64,000 nucleotides of DNA from Candidatus Competibacteraceae bacterium (GCA_016713505.1 JADJPA010000001.1:2966001-3030000), one strand, 5' to 3'; positions 35,066-44,523 are shown, numbered from the stretch's first letter. Numbers and translations: made by a program. Notes: generated by a model not told the origin, from the sequence alone.

Positions 35066-36583
35066 CTAGCGGGATCTGAGATAGCTATTATGATTAAGCC
35101 ACATGGACAAAAGGTAAAGGCGCTGTAATAATTTACGAGCTAAATCATAGTATTTGGCGTTAGAATTAGCTTTTTTCCGCAAAGCATTAGCTTGTTCGAT
35201 AGCCGCTTTTTTATTCCAATATGAGCAGGCTGCAATTTCACTTGTAACATGATCCATCAGCAAATTTAGAATCGCAAGCGTATCAATCCCATAACCGCGC
35301 TTACCAATTACATCAGAATCTAAACCGATTCTTTCATTAAGCATTTTTCTCAAAATTAGTTTATTTTTTAATGTTTTACGATCAAACAGATATTTTTCAG
35401 GTAATTTGGAGCAGTATGTCGCTACCTCAGAATTACTCCAAGGGAAAATGATATTTGATTGCCATACGTCAGCAGCATTTCGTATTTTTTGATTAAAGAT
35501 AAATACATCAATAATTGAAGCTCTTATATCCGATCTGAAATCCAGATAATCCCAAGATTGTCTTGCCTTAGATTGCTCGCTCCAATAGGGTAATACCGGG
35601 GTTGCTGGAGGATAAATTTTTTTCACATCTGAAAACAAAAACCCTCCCAACCCACACCATTCTGCTCTGGTTTTTCGAATTGAAGCAAACATGCTTGCCG
35701 AGTTCATTCGGTCAGCAAGCCATGCAACACTCCAAGTCAGGTTTGCCAGCCATTGTTTACGATATTCGGAAAGCGGAGGAATACAGCTCAGAAAAACGTC
35801 TCCTCCTGATCCATCAATGATATTAGCTCCGATAAAGCCTGGCACTTGTAGTGGATAAGCAGGAAAAGCCAGCGTGACCTCATCAGTCCACGGTAAAGGA
35901 GTATTTGAAAAATGCTCGATGATCGAATTCAGATAATCCTCTGAAATACTATCCAATTGCTTAAGTATAATATGCTGAAAACCAAGTTTTTCCGCGATTG
36001 ATTTAGATATCTCGCTCTCGTCATTGTCACCTTTCGATTTTTGGCAAACGCAAACAACCTTATCTTGCCAATTGGCCTCAGCTAATGCGAGAAGAATAGT
36101 ATTAGAATCTTTGCCAGCGCTTTGAAATAAAAATGTAGGTTTGGCGGGGTTTATCCTTGAAATAGCTGCTTTTGAAAGTAGCTCTAAAATCAAGTTCTCG
36201 TCAGGAATAATTTCTTTTTCATGTAAGCGATTAGCATTCATAAAAGGAAACTGGTGAGAAAAATCAAGGTTGATTTTTCCATTCTGTTCGCTGGCTGTAA
36301 TTTTATCGCCAATACCGAGAGCAAATACATTATTATAAATTGTATTGGGGGGAGGAATCACTCCACTCTGTAGCAAAAATGATAAACCCTCAGAAGAAAC
36401 CGAAAGTGGTTTTTTTATGTCTGGCGAATCGAGAAGGTCCTTGATATTATTTGAATAATAGAGGTGTTCCTTGCTTTCATCGAGATATAAATAGAGTGGA
36501 AATTCGGCAGCCAGATCAGCTTTCAGCTCTAGATTAGTCTCAATTAAATCTTGTGCTTTAACGCAGGTAATGGTTTTTTTCAC
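35066..36583 (-). CDS. Asparagine-synthase-like protein without glutaminase cysteine
   Basis: A 505-residue protein with an asparagine-synthase ATP domain: PP-loop-type SAGKDS (155-160) in place of SGGxDS, and DGSGGD (257-262). The N-terminal about 125 residues resemble a shrunken amidotransferase domain but start MKKTITC with no cysteine at position 2, so glutamine cannot be hydrolysed in the usual way. This layout recalls beta-lactam synthetase and lasso-peptide cyclase relatives, and sugar-cluster members such as WbpS-type amidotransferases that amidate uronic acids. Low GC, between the flippase and a GT4 gene. It may activate a sugar carboxylate with ATP; the nitrogen donor is unknown. 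Confidence 0.8.
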   Translation of the reverse strand: MKKTITCVKAQDLIETNLELKADLAAEFPLYLYLDESKEHLYYSNNIKDLLDSPDIKKPLSVSSEGLSFLLQSGVIPPPNTIYNNVFALGIGDKITASEQNGKINLDFSHQFPFMNANRLHEKEIIPDENLILELLSKAAISRINPAKPTFLFQSAGKDSNTILLALAEANWQDKVVCVCQKSKGDNDESEISKSIAEKLGFQHIILKQLDSISEDYLNSIIEHFSNTPLPWTDEVTLAFPAYPLQVPGFIGANIIDGSGGDVFLSCIPPLSEYRKQWLANLTWSVAWLADRMNSASMFASIRKTRAEWCGLGGFLFSDVKKIYPPATPVLPYWSEQSKARQSWDYLDFRSDIRASIIDVFIFNQKIRNAADVWQSNIIFPWSNSEVATYCSKLPEKYLFDRKTLKNKLILRKMLNERIGLDSDVIGKRGYGIDTLAILNLLMDHVTSEIAACSYWNKKAAIEQANALRKKANSNAKYYDLARKLLQRLYLLSMWLNHNSYLRSR

Positions 36584-36610
36584 TCTATCCTTCTCCTTTC
36601 TAAGAAATCA

Positions 36611-37999
36611 TCAGCTTCTATTACTGATATCTTTAGGGCGACCAGTTGGGTTGCCAAGTTTTGGCATAAAGTACGATGCTATGAAAAATAATAAAAGCCC
36701 GATAATGCTTGTGATCCCAAATGCCAGTGCAATTCCTGATACTCCTAAAATCGGAGTCAATAAAACGTTCATCAATAACTTCATTAATAGATTTGTTGTG
36801 GCAATGAGAGAAATAATCCAATAATAACCACAGCTAGCTAGCAGTTGCACCAAAACCCAACTAGCGAAGGAAAAGGGTACTTGTACCAAGCCCCAGCGCA
36901 AGACTGTAGCCACTGTTGTAGTGTTCTCAGCGGTAAATGCACCTCGTTCGAACAATAAATGAACAATCCAAGGTGCAGCCAACCAACTAATGACCGTGAC
37001 TACTGTACCAACAAAAAGCATTAACCCTGACCATTTCAAGGCTACGCTGCGAGCTCGATATAAATTGCCTGAGGCAGCGATTCCAGAAAGTACTGGAAGA
37101 GTAGCTCGGGCGATAGCCATGCTCCCAAGTCCAAGTAATAGGGTGATGATGCGGTAAGCGTAACTTAAAGTGGCAATGGCATGATCGCCCAACTGGGCTG
37201 CGAAATATTGATCTATAGGAGTAATAAAGCTCAAGATATACTGCCCGATCGCCGTGATGCCCACCGCTTGATAGACCTCTGGCCAATGTGGCGAGTGCCA
37301 CGACCAGCGCGGCTTGATGGATTGGCCGTCCGCTTGACGTGCTAGATATGCCAACCAAATTGCTTGTAAGGCATGGCCTAATAGGAACCCCCAAAGCAAT
37401 GGGGCAACGTCGGATCCTGCGGGCCAAAGTAGAACGAAGCTGAGGATTGCAGCAGCTGGAACACTTTCCAGTAGGGTATTGACCTGTTTCTCACGCGCCT
37501 GTAAACGAGCGGCGCAAACTCCTATTATCAGGGACAACAGCGCTACCGGCGCCATCCCGAGGATAAGGTGTTGCGCCATCTGCTGGGTACTGCTCGATAG
37601 GGTGGACGCTAGATACGTTACTGCTTGTGGGCCCAGAAAAATGCTAACCAGAATGAATAAACAGCCTACTAGCAGCGTGGTACCGTGCATTTCTTTTAGA
37701 AATAGGTCTCGATCAGCAGGATCCTGCTGTCGTAGCCGCACTAAGGTTGGAATCAGCACCATGGAAATTACTGAGATTAGTGTACTAGGCAGCCAGATAA
37801 CAATCGTAAAGGCTAGCTGGTAAGCATCTACTATACCGCTGACCCCATAACGATAAGCAACTGCCATCTCTTTTGCCGCCCCAGCGAGCTTTCCAATTAG
37901 AACAAACAGCGCTATCCAAGCGGCTCCTCGGGCGATGCGTTTATGATCAGAATGAAGTGTAGAGAGCCATTGACGGATTTGGTATGGGATGACTTTCAT
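36611..37999 (-). CDS. MOP-family flippase (MurJ/Wzx-like)
   Basis: A 462-residue membrane protein with 12-14 hydrophobic segments of the MOP exporter group. The start (RIARGAAWIALFVLIGKLAGAAKEMAVAYRYG) and GSMAIARATLPVLS, together with the FERGAFTAE loop, look closer to MurJ/MviN than to classic Wzx. In this cluster it most likely flips the lipid-linked repeat unit to the periplasm. The start is ATG at 37999 (TTG at 38011 also open); no strong ribosome-binding site. It precedes the asparagine-synthase-like gene by 27 bp. Confidence 0.87.
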   Translation of the reverse strand: MKVIPYQIRQWLSTLHSDHKRIARGAAWIALFVLIGKLAGAAKEMAVAYRYGVSGIVDAYQLAFTIVIWLPSTLISVISMVLIPTLVRLRQQDPADRDLFLKEMHGTTLLVGCLFILVSIFLGPQAVTYLASTLSSSTQQMAQHLILGMAPVALLSLIIGVCAARLQAREKQVNTLLESVPAAAILSFVLLWPAGSDVAPLLWGFLLGHALQAIWLAYLARQADGQSIKPRWSWHSPHWPEVYQAVGITAIGQYILSFITPIDQYFAAQLGDHAIATLSYAYRIITLLLGLGSMAIARATLPVLSGIAASGNLYRARSVALKWSGLMLFVGTVVTVISWLAAPWIVHLLFERGAFTAENTTTVATVLRWGLVQVPFSFASWVLVQLLASCGYYWIISLIATTNLLMKLLMNVLLTPILGVSGIALAFGITSIIGLLLFFIASYFMPKLGNPTGRPKDISNRS

Positions 38000-38117
38000 A
38001 AATATGGGCAATTAAAAATCGTTATGCGTCTTTTGTATTAATTTTAAGTGTAAGTTGTATCGTCGTTTGACGTTTCGCTAAAATAATTATCTGGCTTAAG
38101 ATTAAGATAAAAAAGGA

Positions 38118-38246
38118 CTATTTAGAAATACCTTTGAAGACGACTAATTTCATTAGAACGTAAAATTGCTCGGCTACATTTCTAGCCGATGCAATACTAA
38201 ATCCTACAGCATTGAGGCCGTATATTAAGAAAGGTTGGAGCAGATA
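38118..38246 (-). pseudogene. Possible remnant of a gene end between the flippase and wzc
   Basis: A 42-codon open frame without a start codon reads YLLQPFLIYGLNAV near its beginning and ends KLVVFKGISK before a TAG. It looks protein-like but is not recognised. It sits in the 279-bp gap between wzc and the flippase gene, in the operon direction. A small inverted repeat (CGGCTA-N6-TAGCCG) lies at 38171-38188 within it. It may be what is left of a deleted gene. Confidence 0.25.
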
Positions 38247-38278
38247 CTATGGAGTGCCTTTCATTCAAACGGGTCTCT

Positions 38279-40561
38279 TTAACCTCCTGGCAACAAACGA
38301 GAAGCACCATAATAGCGTGAGTCGTGGTAATAGCCATAAGAGCCGTGACGGAGCTGAATTTTGGTCAAAATCACTCCGATCAAGCGGACTCGCGCACTGC
38401 GCAGGCGTTTGCATGCGGCTCGTACATAATCACGCTGAGTGTGGGTCATATCAACGCTCAATAGCATACCGTCGCACAAATTGCCCAAAATGAGCGCGTC
38501 GGCCAAACCCATTACCGGGGGGCTATCGACCAGCACTTGATCAAATTTCTCGCTTGCCAGCGCCAATAAGTCAGCCATCTTGGAGCCGGCCAACAACTCG
38601 GCGGGGTTAGGAGACATCGGTCCTGACGGGATGACAAATAGATCGGGAATCTGCGTCGGTTTGGCGATATTTACCGACCGAGCCTGATCGCCGGTAAGAA
38701 GATTGGTCAAACCCACCTCGTTGTTTAATTCCAAGACCCGATGCAATGACGGGTTACGTAAGTCAGCATCGATGAGCAGTACTTTCTTACCGGCTCGCGC
38801 GAATTGGATCCCTAGATTAAGCACGGAGGTGCTCTTACCTTCTCCAATCGTGGCGCTGGTTACCGCTAGTGATCGTGGTACGCCGCTAGTCGTGGAAAAG
38901 CTTAAAGTGGCACCTAAGGAGCGATAGGCTTCGGCAAGCGGCGAGCACGGATCATCGTATCCTATTAAAGCAAGAGGGCGGGTTTCGCTCCGCTTTTGTG
39001 AGAGCCAAGGCACTATGCCTAGCACCGGCAGACCCAGTAATTTTTCAACGTCTTCAGGTTGCTTAAAGGTGTCGTCGAAATGCTCTCGCAAGAATGCTAA
39101 GCCGATACCACTTAACAAACCGATTCCCAACGCCAGTAAAGTGTATAAAGGTAAGTTTGGTTTATAGGGAAAAATCGGCGGAGTGGCTTCATCGACTAAC
39201 GAAATATTATTAGTGCCGATTCCAGCCGCTGCTCCAATTTCCTTAAAGCGCTGTAACAGGCCGTTATAAAGCTCGCGGTTGGTGTCAACTTCTCGGCGTA
39301 AAATACTGAGTTGAATGCTGCGACCCTGTAGTTCCAAGACATCCCGCTTGCTTTGATTGAGATTGGCTCGCAGCAACGCTTCCTCTGTCTTAGCCGCCTC
39401 GTAGGTTGCGGTAATTGCTCCACGAATATTGGCGACTTCCTGATTAATTTGCCGGTCAAGCTGATCGATTTGTTCGCGCAGTTGTACCATTGCTGGATAA
39501 GCTGGTTTATAAAGACTCAGCTTTTCTTGGTATTGGGCTTCCAATTTGGCTTTAGAGTCTTTAAGAGTTTGAATGATCTTGCTATCCAATACTTGGCTAA
39601 GCCCATGACCGCGAGTGTCAAGCATTTTCCGATAGATTGCTTCAGCGGCGGAGCGTTGCTTTTCTGCCGTCGCCAATCCCGAATTGATCTCCGTCAACCG
39701 CTGAGCAACAATGTTTTGGTTTTCATTGCCACTGACGTTGACGATGCCCTGTTTGGTGGCAAACTCAACCATTTCCCGTTCCGACTCTTCCAAGCGTGTT
39801 TTAACTTGTTGTAGGCGTTCTTGTAGAAAATTGCGCGCATAAGCCGAAGCGTCGAATCGGCGCTCAAGGTTGAAGTCAACGTAAGCTTTCGCCAAGGCGT
39901 TAAGAATGGTCGCCGCTAACTGAGGGTCAGGGCTATCGTAACGTAACTTGACTAGCCGTGAATTGCGCACCGGATCGACAGTTAAATTGCGTAAAAAAGC
40001 GCTAAGTACGGCCTCTTTGCGGGCAGCTTCGGAGAGCGTCTCCACTCTCTGTTCTGATTTTCCTATCCCCAACCACTCCTTTAACGAGCCTTTGATTTGC
40101 GACAATAGCGATTTTTTAGGCTGCTTATTGCTCAAATCCAATTGATCGATCACCCGCTGGGCCAAGTTGCGGCTTTTGAGCAGTTCATATTGGGTTTGAT
40201 AGTAATCCAATCCAGAACCCGCTGATTCAACCGGAGTCACCTCTTCAATCTTGACGACTTTGATATCCTCTCGATCAATTTGCAGAGTCAGGCTAGCCCG
40301 GTAAGTAGGCGTCATCAGATAGACTGCTGCCCACACAATGAGCAGAAACAGTAGTGTAATCAGAATAATAGTCCAGCGCCTATTGACAATGACACGCCAT
40401 AATTCACGAAGATCGATCTCGGCGTTTCTAGTTTCGGCCGCGCCCATTGGGGATTCAAACGCAGCAACCGGCCCTATTCGTGCCGCTGCTCGCTCGATCA
40501 GCGATTGGCTGGCATTGGATTGGATAGTGCTTTCATAAATCGGTAATTCAGAGTTGTTCAT
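38279..40561 (-). CDS. wzc: Wzc-type tyrosine autokinase / chain-length regulator
   Basis: A 760-residue inner membrane protein. The Wzz domain occupies about residues 50-150 with TM1 near 65-85; a long coiled-coil periplasmic part (to about 440) is followed by TM2 near 480. The cytosolic BY-kinase has Walker A TIGEGKST (about 567), Walker A' KKVLLIDADLRNPS and Walker B VLVDSPPVMG. The C-terminus carries a tyrosine cluster (GSYGYYHDSRYYGAS) for autophosphorylation. It controls polymer length and export with the Wza-type lipoprotein encoded upstream. The ATG at 40561 has GAG 8 nt before it; the frame extends 8 codons further. No phosphatase (Wzb) gene is in the window. Confidence 0.93.
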   Translation of the reverse strand: MNNSELPIYESTIQSNASQSLIERAAARIGPVAAFESPMGAAETRNAEIDLRELWRVIVNRRWTIILITLLFLLIVWAAVYLMTPTYRASLTLQIDREDIKVVKIEEVTPVESAGSGLDYYQTQYELLKSRNLAQRVIDQLDLSNKQPKKSLLSQIKGSLKEWLGIGKSEQRVETLSEAARKEAVLSAFLRNLTVDPVRNSRLVKLRYDSPDPQLAATILNALAKAYVDFNLERRFDASAYARNFLQERLQQVKTRLEESEREMVEFATKQGIVNVSGNENQNIVAQRLTEINSGLATAEKQRSAAEAIYRKMLDTRGHGLSQVLDSKIIQTLKDSKAKLEAQYQEKLSLYKPAYPAMVQLREQIDQLDRQINQEVANIRGAITATYEAAKTEEALLRANLNQSKRDVLELQGRSIQLSILRREVDTNRELYNGLLQRFKEIGAAAGIGTNNISLVDEATPPIFPYKPNLPLYTLLALGIGLLSGIGLAFLREHFDDTFKQPEDVEKLLGLPVLGIVPWLSQKRSETRPLALIGYDDPCSPLAEAYRSLGATLSFSTTSGVPRSLAVTSATIGEGKSTSVLNLGIQFARAGKKVLLIDADLRNPSLHRVLELNNEVGLTNLLTGDQARSVNIAKPTQIPDLFVIPSGPMSPNPAELLAGSKMADLLALASEKFDQVLVDSPPVMGLADALILGNLCDGMLLSVDMTHTQRDYVRAACKRLRSARVRLIGVILTKIQLRHGSYGYYHDSRYYGASRLLPGG

Positions 40562-40698
40562 AAATACTCGATCATAAAAAATCAAAGACCAGAAACTGAA
40601 CTATGCAAGAACACCCAGCATAAGCGGGCCCAAAATATGACAAGGTATGTTTAGGGATGGTAAGTTCTACAAAAGGGTTATGGCTTAAAAATTCACTA

Positions 40699-40720
40699 TT
40701 TTTCAATAAAAATTGAAAAA
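40699..40720. repeat. AT-rich inverted repeat between wza and wzc
   Basis: TTTTTCAAT-N4-ATTGAAAAA forms a 9-bp stem 27 bp after the wza-like stop codon. It could attenuate transcription from wza into wzc on the minus strand, but the stem is weak. Confidence 0.35.
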
Positions 40721-40746
40721 TATTGAGGCTTCTCGCTAGCCTTTAA

Positions 40747-41466
40747 TCAAAAAGCGGGACTCAAAAGACGAAAGGGAAGGATGAATTCAATTAATTCCTT
40801 GGCGACTGCTTTGCCAGTGGATTCAGAAACCTGCACGATATCGTCATTTCGCACATCGGGATCCCGCAATTCGCCGATACGAATTTTTTCTAGATCAAAT
40901 ATCAGGGTAGTGCGGCTGCCCGTTTGCTGGTCGGTTCGCAAGACCTTGATGTCGTTTGGATTCGCCACGGTAGTTAGACCCTCGGCGATAGCGAGCGTTT
41001 GCAGCAGCGTGGCCTTGCCCTTGAGCGGATAGACGCCCGGTTTTTTAACAGCGCCTTCGACCGTGACGCGCTGGCTTGTATACTCTTTGATAAATACGCT
41101 GACTTGCGGGCTTTGTAAGTATTGTTTTGAAAGCTTCTCAGCGAGGGAAGATTCCAGTTGCTCGCTGGTCAGTCCACCGGCTTGCACCATGCCGATCAGG
41201 GGCAAGGAAATCAACCCGCGCGAATTGACTCGAACGGTACGGTTAAGGTCGGGCGCTCCGAATACTTGAAGCTCCAGTAAGTCCTGGGCGCCGATCCGGT
41301 AGTCTTCGGAGCTCGATGCGGACTGAGCGAAACTTGGGGGGGCGCTGGCCGATCCGCTGGCTGTTGGAGGGCTTGCGCCCGCAGCGTTTTGGTTATTGGC
41401 GCAAGCACCTAAAAGCAGCGATATCGTCAGTAGGGCTAGACCGGTCACAATTCTGCTAGTCGACAA
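40747..41466 (-). CDS. Polysaccharide export lipoprotein (Wza/GumB-like)
   Basis: A 239-residue outer-membrane export protein. It has a lipoprotein signal with the lipobox LLGAC (C22), then a low-complexity linker, the polysaccharide export domain (YRIGAQDLLELQVFGAPDL to QVSVFIKEY) and one SLBB domain (VTVEGAVKKPGVYPLKG). It is shorter than E. coli Wza (379 aa), like GumB/EpsA types, and lacks extra SLBB domains. The start is TTG at 41466 with AGGTGG 6 nt before it. As the first gene on its strand it probably heads the cluster transcript wza-wzc-flippase and onward. Polymer leaves the cell through it. Confidence 0.9.
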   Translation of the reverse strand: MSTSRIVTGLALLTISLLLGACANNQNAAGASPPTASGSASAPPSFAQSASSSEDYRIGAQDLLELQVFGAPDLNRTVRVNSRGLISLPLIGMVQAGGLTSEQLESSLAEKLSKQYLQSPQVSVFIKEYTSQRVTVEGAVKKPGVYPLKGKATLLQTLAIAEGLTTVANPNDIKVLRTDQQTGSRTTLIFDLEKIRIGELRDPDVRNDDIVQVSESTGKAVAKELIEFILPFRLLSPAF

Positions 41467-42043
41467 CGTTGTCCACCTCTTAGCAATTCCTTATCCAATA
41501 GGTTTCTAAGTCAGCCAGTAGTGATAACCCCAAAGCGCCCAACGCCCCGCCTGTACTGATGGATACTATGATTATAAGGGACTAGAGTCTTCTGGCGGCT
41601 ACTGACTAGATATGAGCCAGTATACCCGGTGAGAGCGTTTCTACCAAGTAACATATCCCCGTCACCCTGAGACTTTTAAGCATAATTCGAACCAAAACAA
41701 GCAGAAAAGTTCGGCTCCAAACGAAGTTTCTCAGGTGCTAAAAAATTAGCTTTGAAAGAGGCTTAGCGAACTAGATGGGCTGAGATGTAATATTAAATTG
41801 ACATTATAGGTACTCTCTAATGCCATGGTAAATCCAATGTATAGAAGTTGGTAATCAGTGGTGGGCGAGCTGGCCGATCAAATAGGGTACAAGTCTTATT
41901 GAACGACCGGAATCAAACTGGTTCTCGGCCGGAAGTACACAGGCGGAGGGGTCGGCTCAGTGACCTGAAAGTGGGCGAGGATGGCCGAGGCTGGTACGGT
42001 TGCCTGACGCTGTACGTCACCTCTGGCCATGCGGATCATTTTT
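41467..42043. other. 577-bp intergenic region upstream of the exopolysaccharide operon
   Basis: The left part should carry the main promoter of the polysaccharide operon; no JUMPstart/ops element was recognised. An open frame at 41848-42084 (plus strand) has an untypical product and overlaps the dsbD end, so it was not called. Nothing else is supported. Confidence 0.6.
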
Positions 42044-43993
42044 TCAGCCGCCTTGCCCTAGCATTGACTGTAGGTGCTTGTTAAAGGCATCTGCTTCAAT
42101 AAAGCCGACCACGCGATGATCGCGGCGCTCTCCTCCGTCTGGACCGAAGAACAGCAGGGCGGGAGGTCCGACGACGCCGAAGCGCTTCAACAAATCCCGG
42201 TCCGCTGCATCGTTGGCGGTGACGTCTGCTCGTAGCACCACTATAGCGGTCAGGGTCGCCAGCACATCAGGATCGCTGAAGGTATAGCGCTCCATCTCTT
42301 TGCAACTCGCACACCAGTCAGCGTAGAAATCCAACAATGCCGGCCGGCCGGCGGTAGCCTGTAAGGCTTCATCGACATCGGCCACGGTTTTGATCGGGCG
42401 GAATAGCGGTGCAGGAAGTTGGTGGGTAGTATGGGTGATGAAGCTGGCGCCGCGCAGTGGTTGCCAGGGATCTCGGCCTCCGGCCGCTACACCGACCAAC
42501 AGTAAAACGCCGTAAACCAACAGCACCAGCCCCAGCCCCTTGACCAGGCTCCGCCAAGCGGGCGCGCCTTGGATCAGCGGTTGTAACGCTCCCATATAGG
42601 TGGCGGTCATGATGAGCAGGGTCGCCCAAAGTACCATGACGACCGCTGCTGGCAGAATGCGCTCCAGCAGCCAGATCGCGACCGCCAGCAGCAGCACTCC
42701 AAATACTAACTTGATGCGCTCCATCCAGTGGCCGGCGTGCGGCAGCCAGTGACCGGTGGAGGCACCGATCAACAATAACGGCAGCCCCATACCCAGACTC
42801 AGGGCAAACAAAGCCACACCACCTAACAGAAGATCGCCGGTGACCGTAATGAATGTCAAAGCGCCGATGAGGGGCGGAGCGACGCAAGGACCGACGATCA
42901 AGGCCGACAGGAGGCCCATGACCGCTACCCCGAGATAATGGCCCCCGCGCTGGCGATTGCTCCAATCGACCAAACGGTTTTGCAAGTAGGCCGGCAGTTG
43001 CAGGTCGTATAGCCCGAACATGGAGAGCGCCAGCAATATAAACAGCCCGCTGAAGAGGCCGACCACCCACGGATTTTGGAACCAAGCCTGAATGTTCTGA
43101 CCCAGCAGCGCCGCCAGCAGGCCGACGATGGTATAGGCGCAGGCCATCGCCAATACGTAGATCAGCGAGAGCAGTATCGCCTTTTGCCGCGTCAAGCGAG
43201 CGCCTTGGCCGACGATCAAACCCGATAGAATCGGAATCATCGGAAACACGCAGGGCGTGAACGCCAGCAACAGGCCAAAGCCAAAGAAAGCCGGGATCGC
43301 CCAGAAGCGCTGTTCGCTCAGCAACCGCGCCAACCGGTCTTGTTCGGGTTCGTTGCTGGCGAGTCGCGGTCCCGTTTGGGTGAAGGGAGGAGGGACGGCC
43401 GGGGGAGCGATGTTTGAATTTTCGACCCGCACCACCGCTTGCGCCGCTTGCGCGGTCGCGGCGGCCGGATCAGCTCGCGGCTCTGTCGCGAGCGGGCTGG
43501 CCGTCGGCTGGGGCCGCGATGTTGGCAAGTTGACCGTTACGATCTGGCTCAAGGGGGGATAGCAGACGCCGATCTCAGCGCAACCTTGATAGTCCACCTT
43601 GATGCGGACGGTTTGCTCGTGCGCGCTGTCGCGCCGCAAGCGGGCCACGATCACCGCCTCGTTATGAAAGACCTCTTGCCGGCCAAAGTAGGGATCGTCT
43701 TTCGGTTCGCCGGAAGGCACTTCAAGAGCGGTGATTCCAACGCCTTGGGCATCTGGCAAGCTGAGCTGGAATTTATCGCGGTACAGGTAATAATCGGGCG
43801 CAATGATCCAGCGAGCTTCGATCAGCGAGGCATCCAGCGGGTTGACGGTAAGTTGGAATGCTTGATCGGCGGAGAGGACGCGCTCCCGCGAAGCGCTACC
43901 GAAGCGGTCGAATAGGCCACCCGTGGCGGGTCCCGCCAGCAGTGCGAGCAGCACGATCGGCAACCAGGGCCACGGGCGTTGGGAACGCCTCAT
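42044..43993 (-). CDS. dsbD: Thiol:disulfide interchange protein DsbD
   Basis: A 649-residue DsbD, moving electrons from cytosolic thioredoxin to periplasmic thiol proteins. The N-terminal periplasmic domain has the cysteine pair in YQGCAEIGVCYPP. A proline- and alanine-rich linker leads to the eight-helix membrane domain with AFTPCVFPMIP and VGPCVAPPLIG. The C-terminal thioredoxin domain has DWCASCKEME. All three cysteine pairs are intact. A signal-like start (WPWLPIVLLALLAGPATG) is present. It overlaps cutA by 4 nt, and the cutA-dsbD order is common in Gammaproteobacteria. Confidence 0.96.
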   Translation of the reverse strand: MRRSQRPWPWLPIVLLALLAGPATGGLFDRFGSASRERVLSADQAFQLTVNPLDASLIEARWIIAPDYYLYRDKFQLSLPDAQGVGITALEVPSGEPKDDPYFGRQEVFHNEAVIVARLRRDSAHEQTVRIKVDYQGCAEIGVCYPPLSQIVTVNLPTSRPQPTASPLATEPRADPAAATAQAAQAVVRVENSNIAPPAVPPPFTQTGPRLASNEPEQDRLARLLSEQRFWAIPAFFGFGLLLAFTPCVFPMIPILSGLIVGQGARLTRQKAILLSLIYVLAMACAYTIVGLLAALLGQNIQAWFQNPWVVGLFSGLFILLALSMFGLYDLQLPAYLQNRLVDWSNRQRGGHYLGVAVMGLLSALIVGPCVAPPLIGALTFITVTGDLLLGGVALFALSLGMGLPLLLIGASTGHWLPHAGHWMERIKLVFGVLLLAVAIWLLERILPAAVVMVLWATLLIMTATYMGALQPLIQGAPAWRSLVKGLGLVLLVYGVLLLVGVAAGGRDPWQPLRGASFITHTTHQLPAPLFRPIKTVADVDEALQATAGRPALLDFYADWCASCKEMERYTFSDPDVLATLTAIVVLRADVTANDAADRDLLKRFGVVGPPALLFFGPDGGERRDHRVVGFIEADAFNKHLQSMLGQGG

Positions 43994-44319
43994 ACCGGCG
44001 CTCCGGTATTGTCGGTGAGCCAGCCCAGATAGTCCGCCGCACCGGCCTGAATCGGTAGCGCCACGATTTCGGGTACCTCATGGGGGTGAAGCTCGCGGAT
44101 GCGGCCCTCCAAGAGGGAATAGACCGCTTCCCGGGTTTTGAGGATCAGCAGAAGCTCGGGGTCGCGGCGTATCTGGCCCTGCCAGCGGAAAATGGAGATC
44201 AAGCCCGGCACGATATTAGCGCAGGCCGCCAGCCGCTCGATCACCAGGGCCTCGGCGATGCGTTCGGCGGTCGTCTGATCGGGACAGGTGCAATAAACGA
44301 CGAGCGGTTGGCTATCCAT
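43990..44319 (-). CDS. cutA: Divalent-cation tolerance protein CutA
   Basis: A 109-residue CutA1 protein, a stable trimer of ferredoxin-like subunits with a debated role in metal tolerance. It shows VYCTCPDQTTAERIAEALV, LAACANIVPGLISIFRWQG and LHPHEVPEIVALPI, all typical. Length matches. It overlaps dsbD by ATGA and is divergent from groES; the 288 bp between them hold the groE promoter. Confidence 0.95.
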   Translation of the reverse strand: MDSQPLVVYCTCPDQTTAERIAEALVIERLAACANIVPGLISIFRWQGQIRRDPELLLILKTREAVYSLLEGRIRELHPHEVPEIVALPIQAGAADYLGWLTDNTGAPV

Positions 44320-44495
44320 GAGGTCTCTTCCAAGGCGATCTCGATTGATTCAGGGTAGGGCAAGGCGCCCCAATGGCGGCGCAAGCCCGATTCTCAATTG
44401 ATATTTACCAGCATAATGTTGGACCTCGGAACAGGCAATTTTCTTTATTTCCCCCTTGAAATGGCTCAATCCCGCCCCACCTCACGGTCAACCTC

Positions 44496-44523
44496 TTGAC
44501 AGAGGAGCGCTACTGACTATTAT
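44496..44523 (+). promoter_or_regulatory. Likely sigma70 promoter of groESL
   Basis: TTGACA (44496-44501) and TATTAT (44518-44523) are separated by 16 bp. The transcription start would fall inside the CIRCE element, the usual layout for HrcA repression. Confidence 0.75.

Noticed and set aside
41467..41850. Possible JUMPstart/ops element before the exopolysaccharide operon
   Set aside because: Only a partial match (GGCGGCTAC on the wrong strand) was found; the ops core was not present.
41848..42084. 78-codon plus-strand frame between wza and dsbD
   Set aside because: It runs into the dsbD 3' end in antisense and has an arginine-rich, untypical product.
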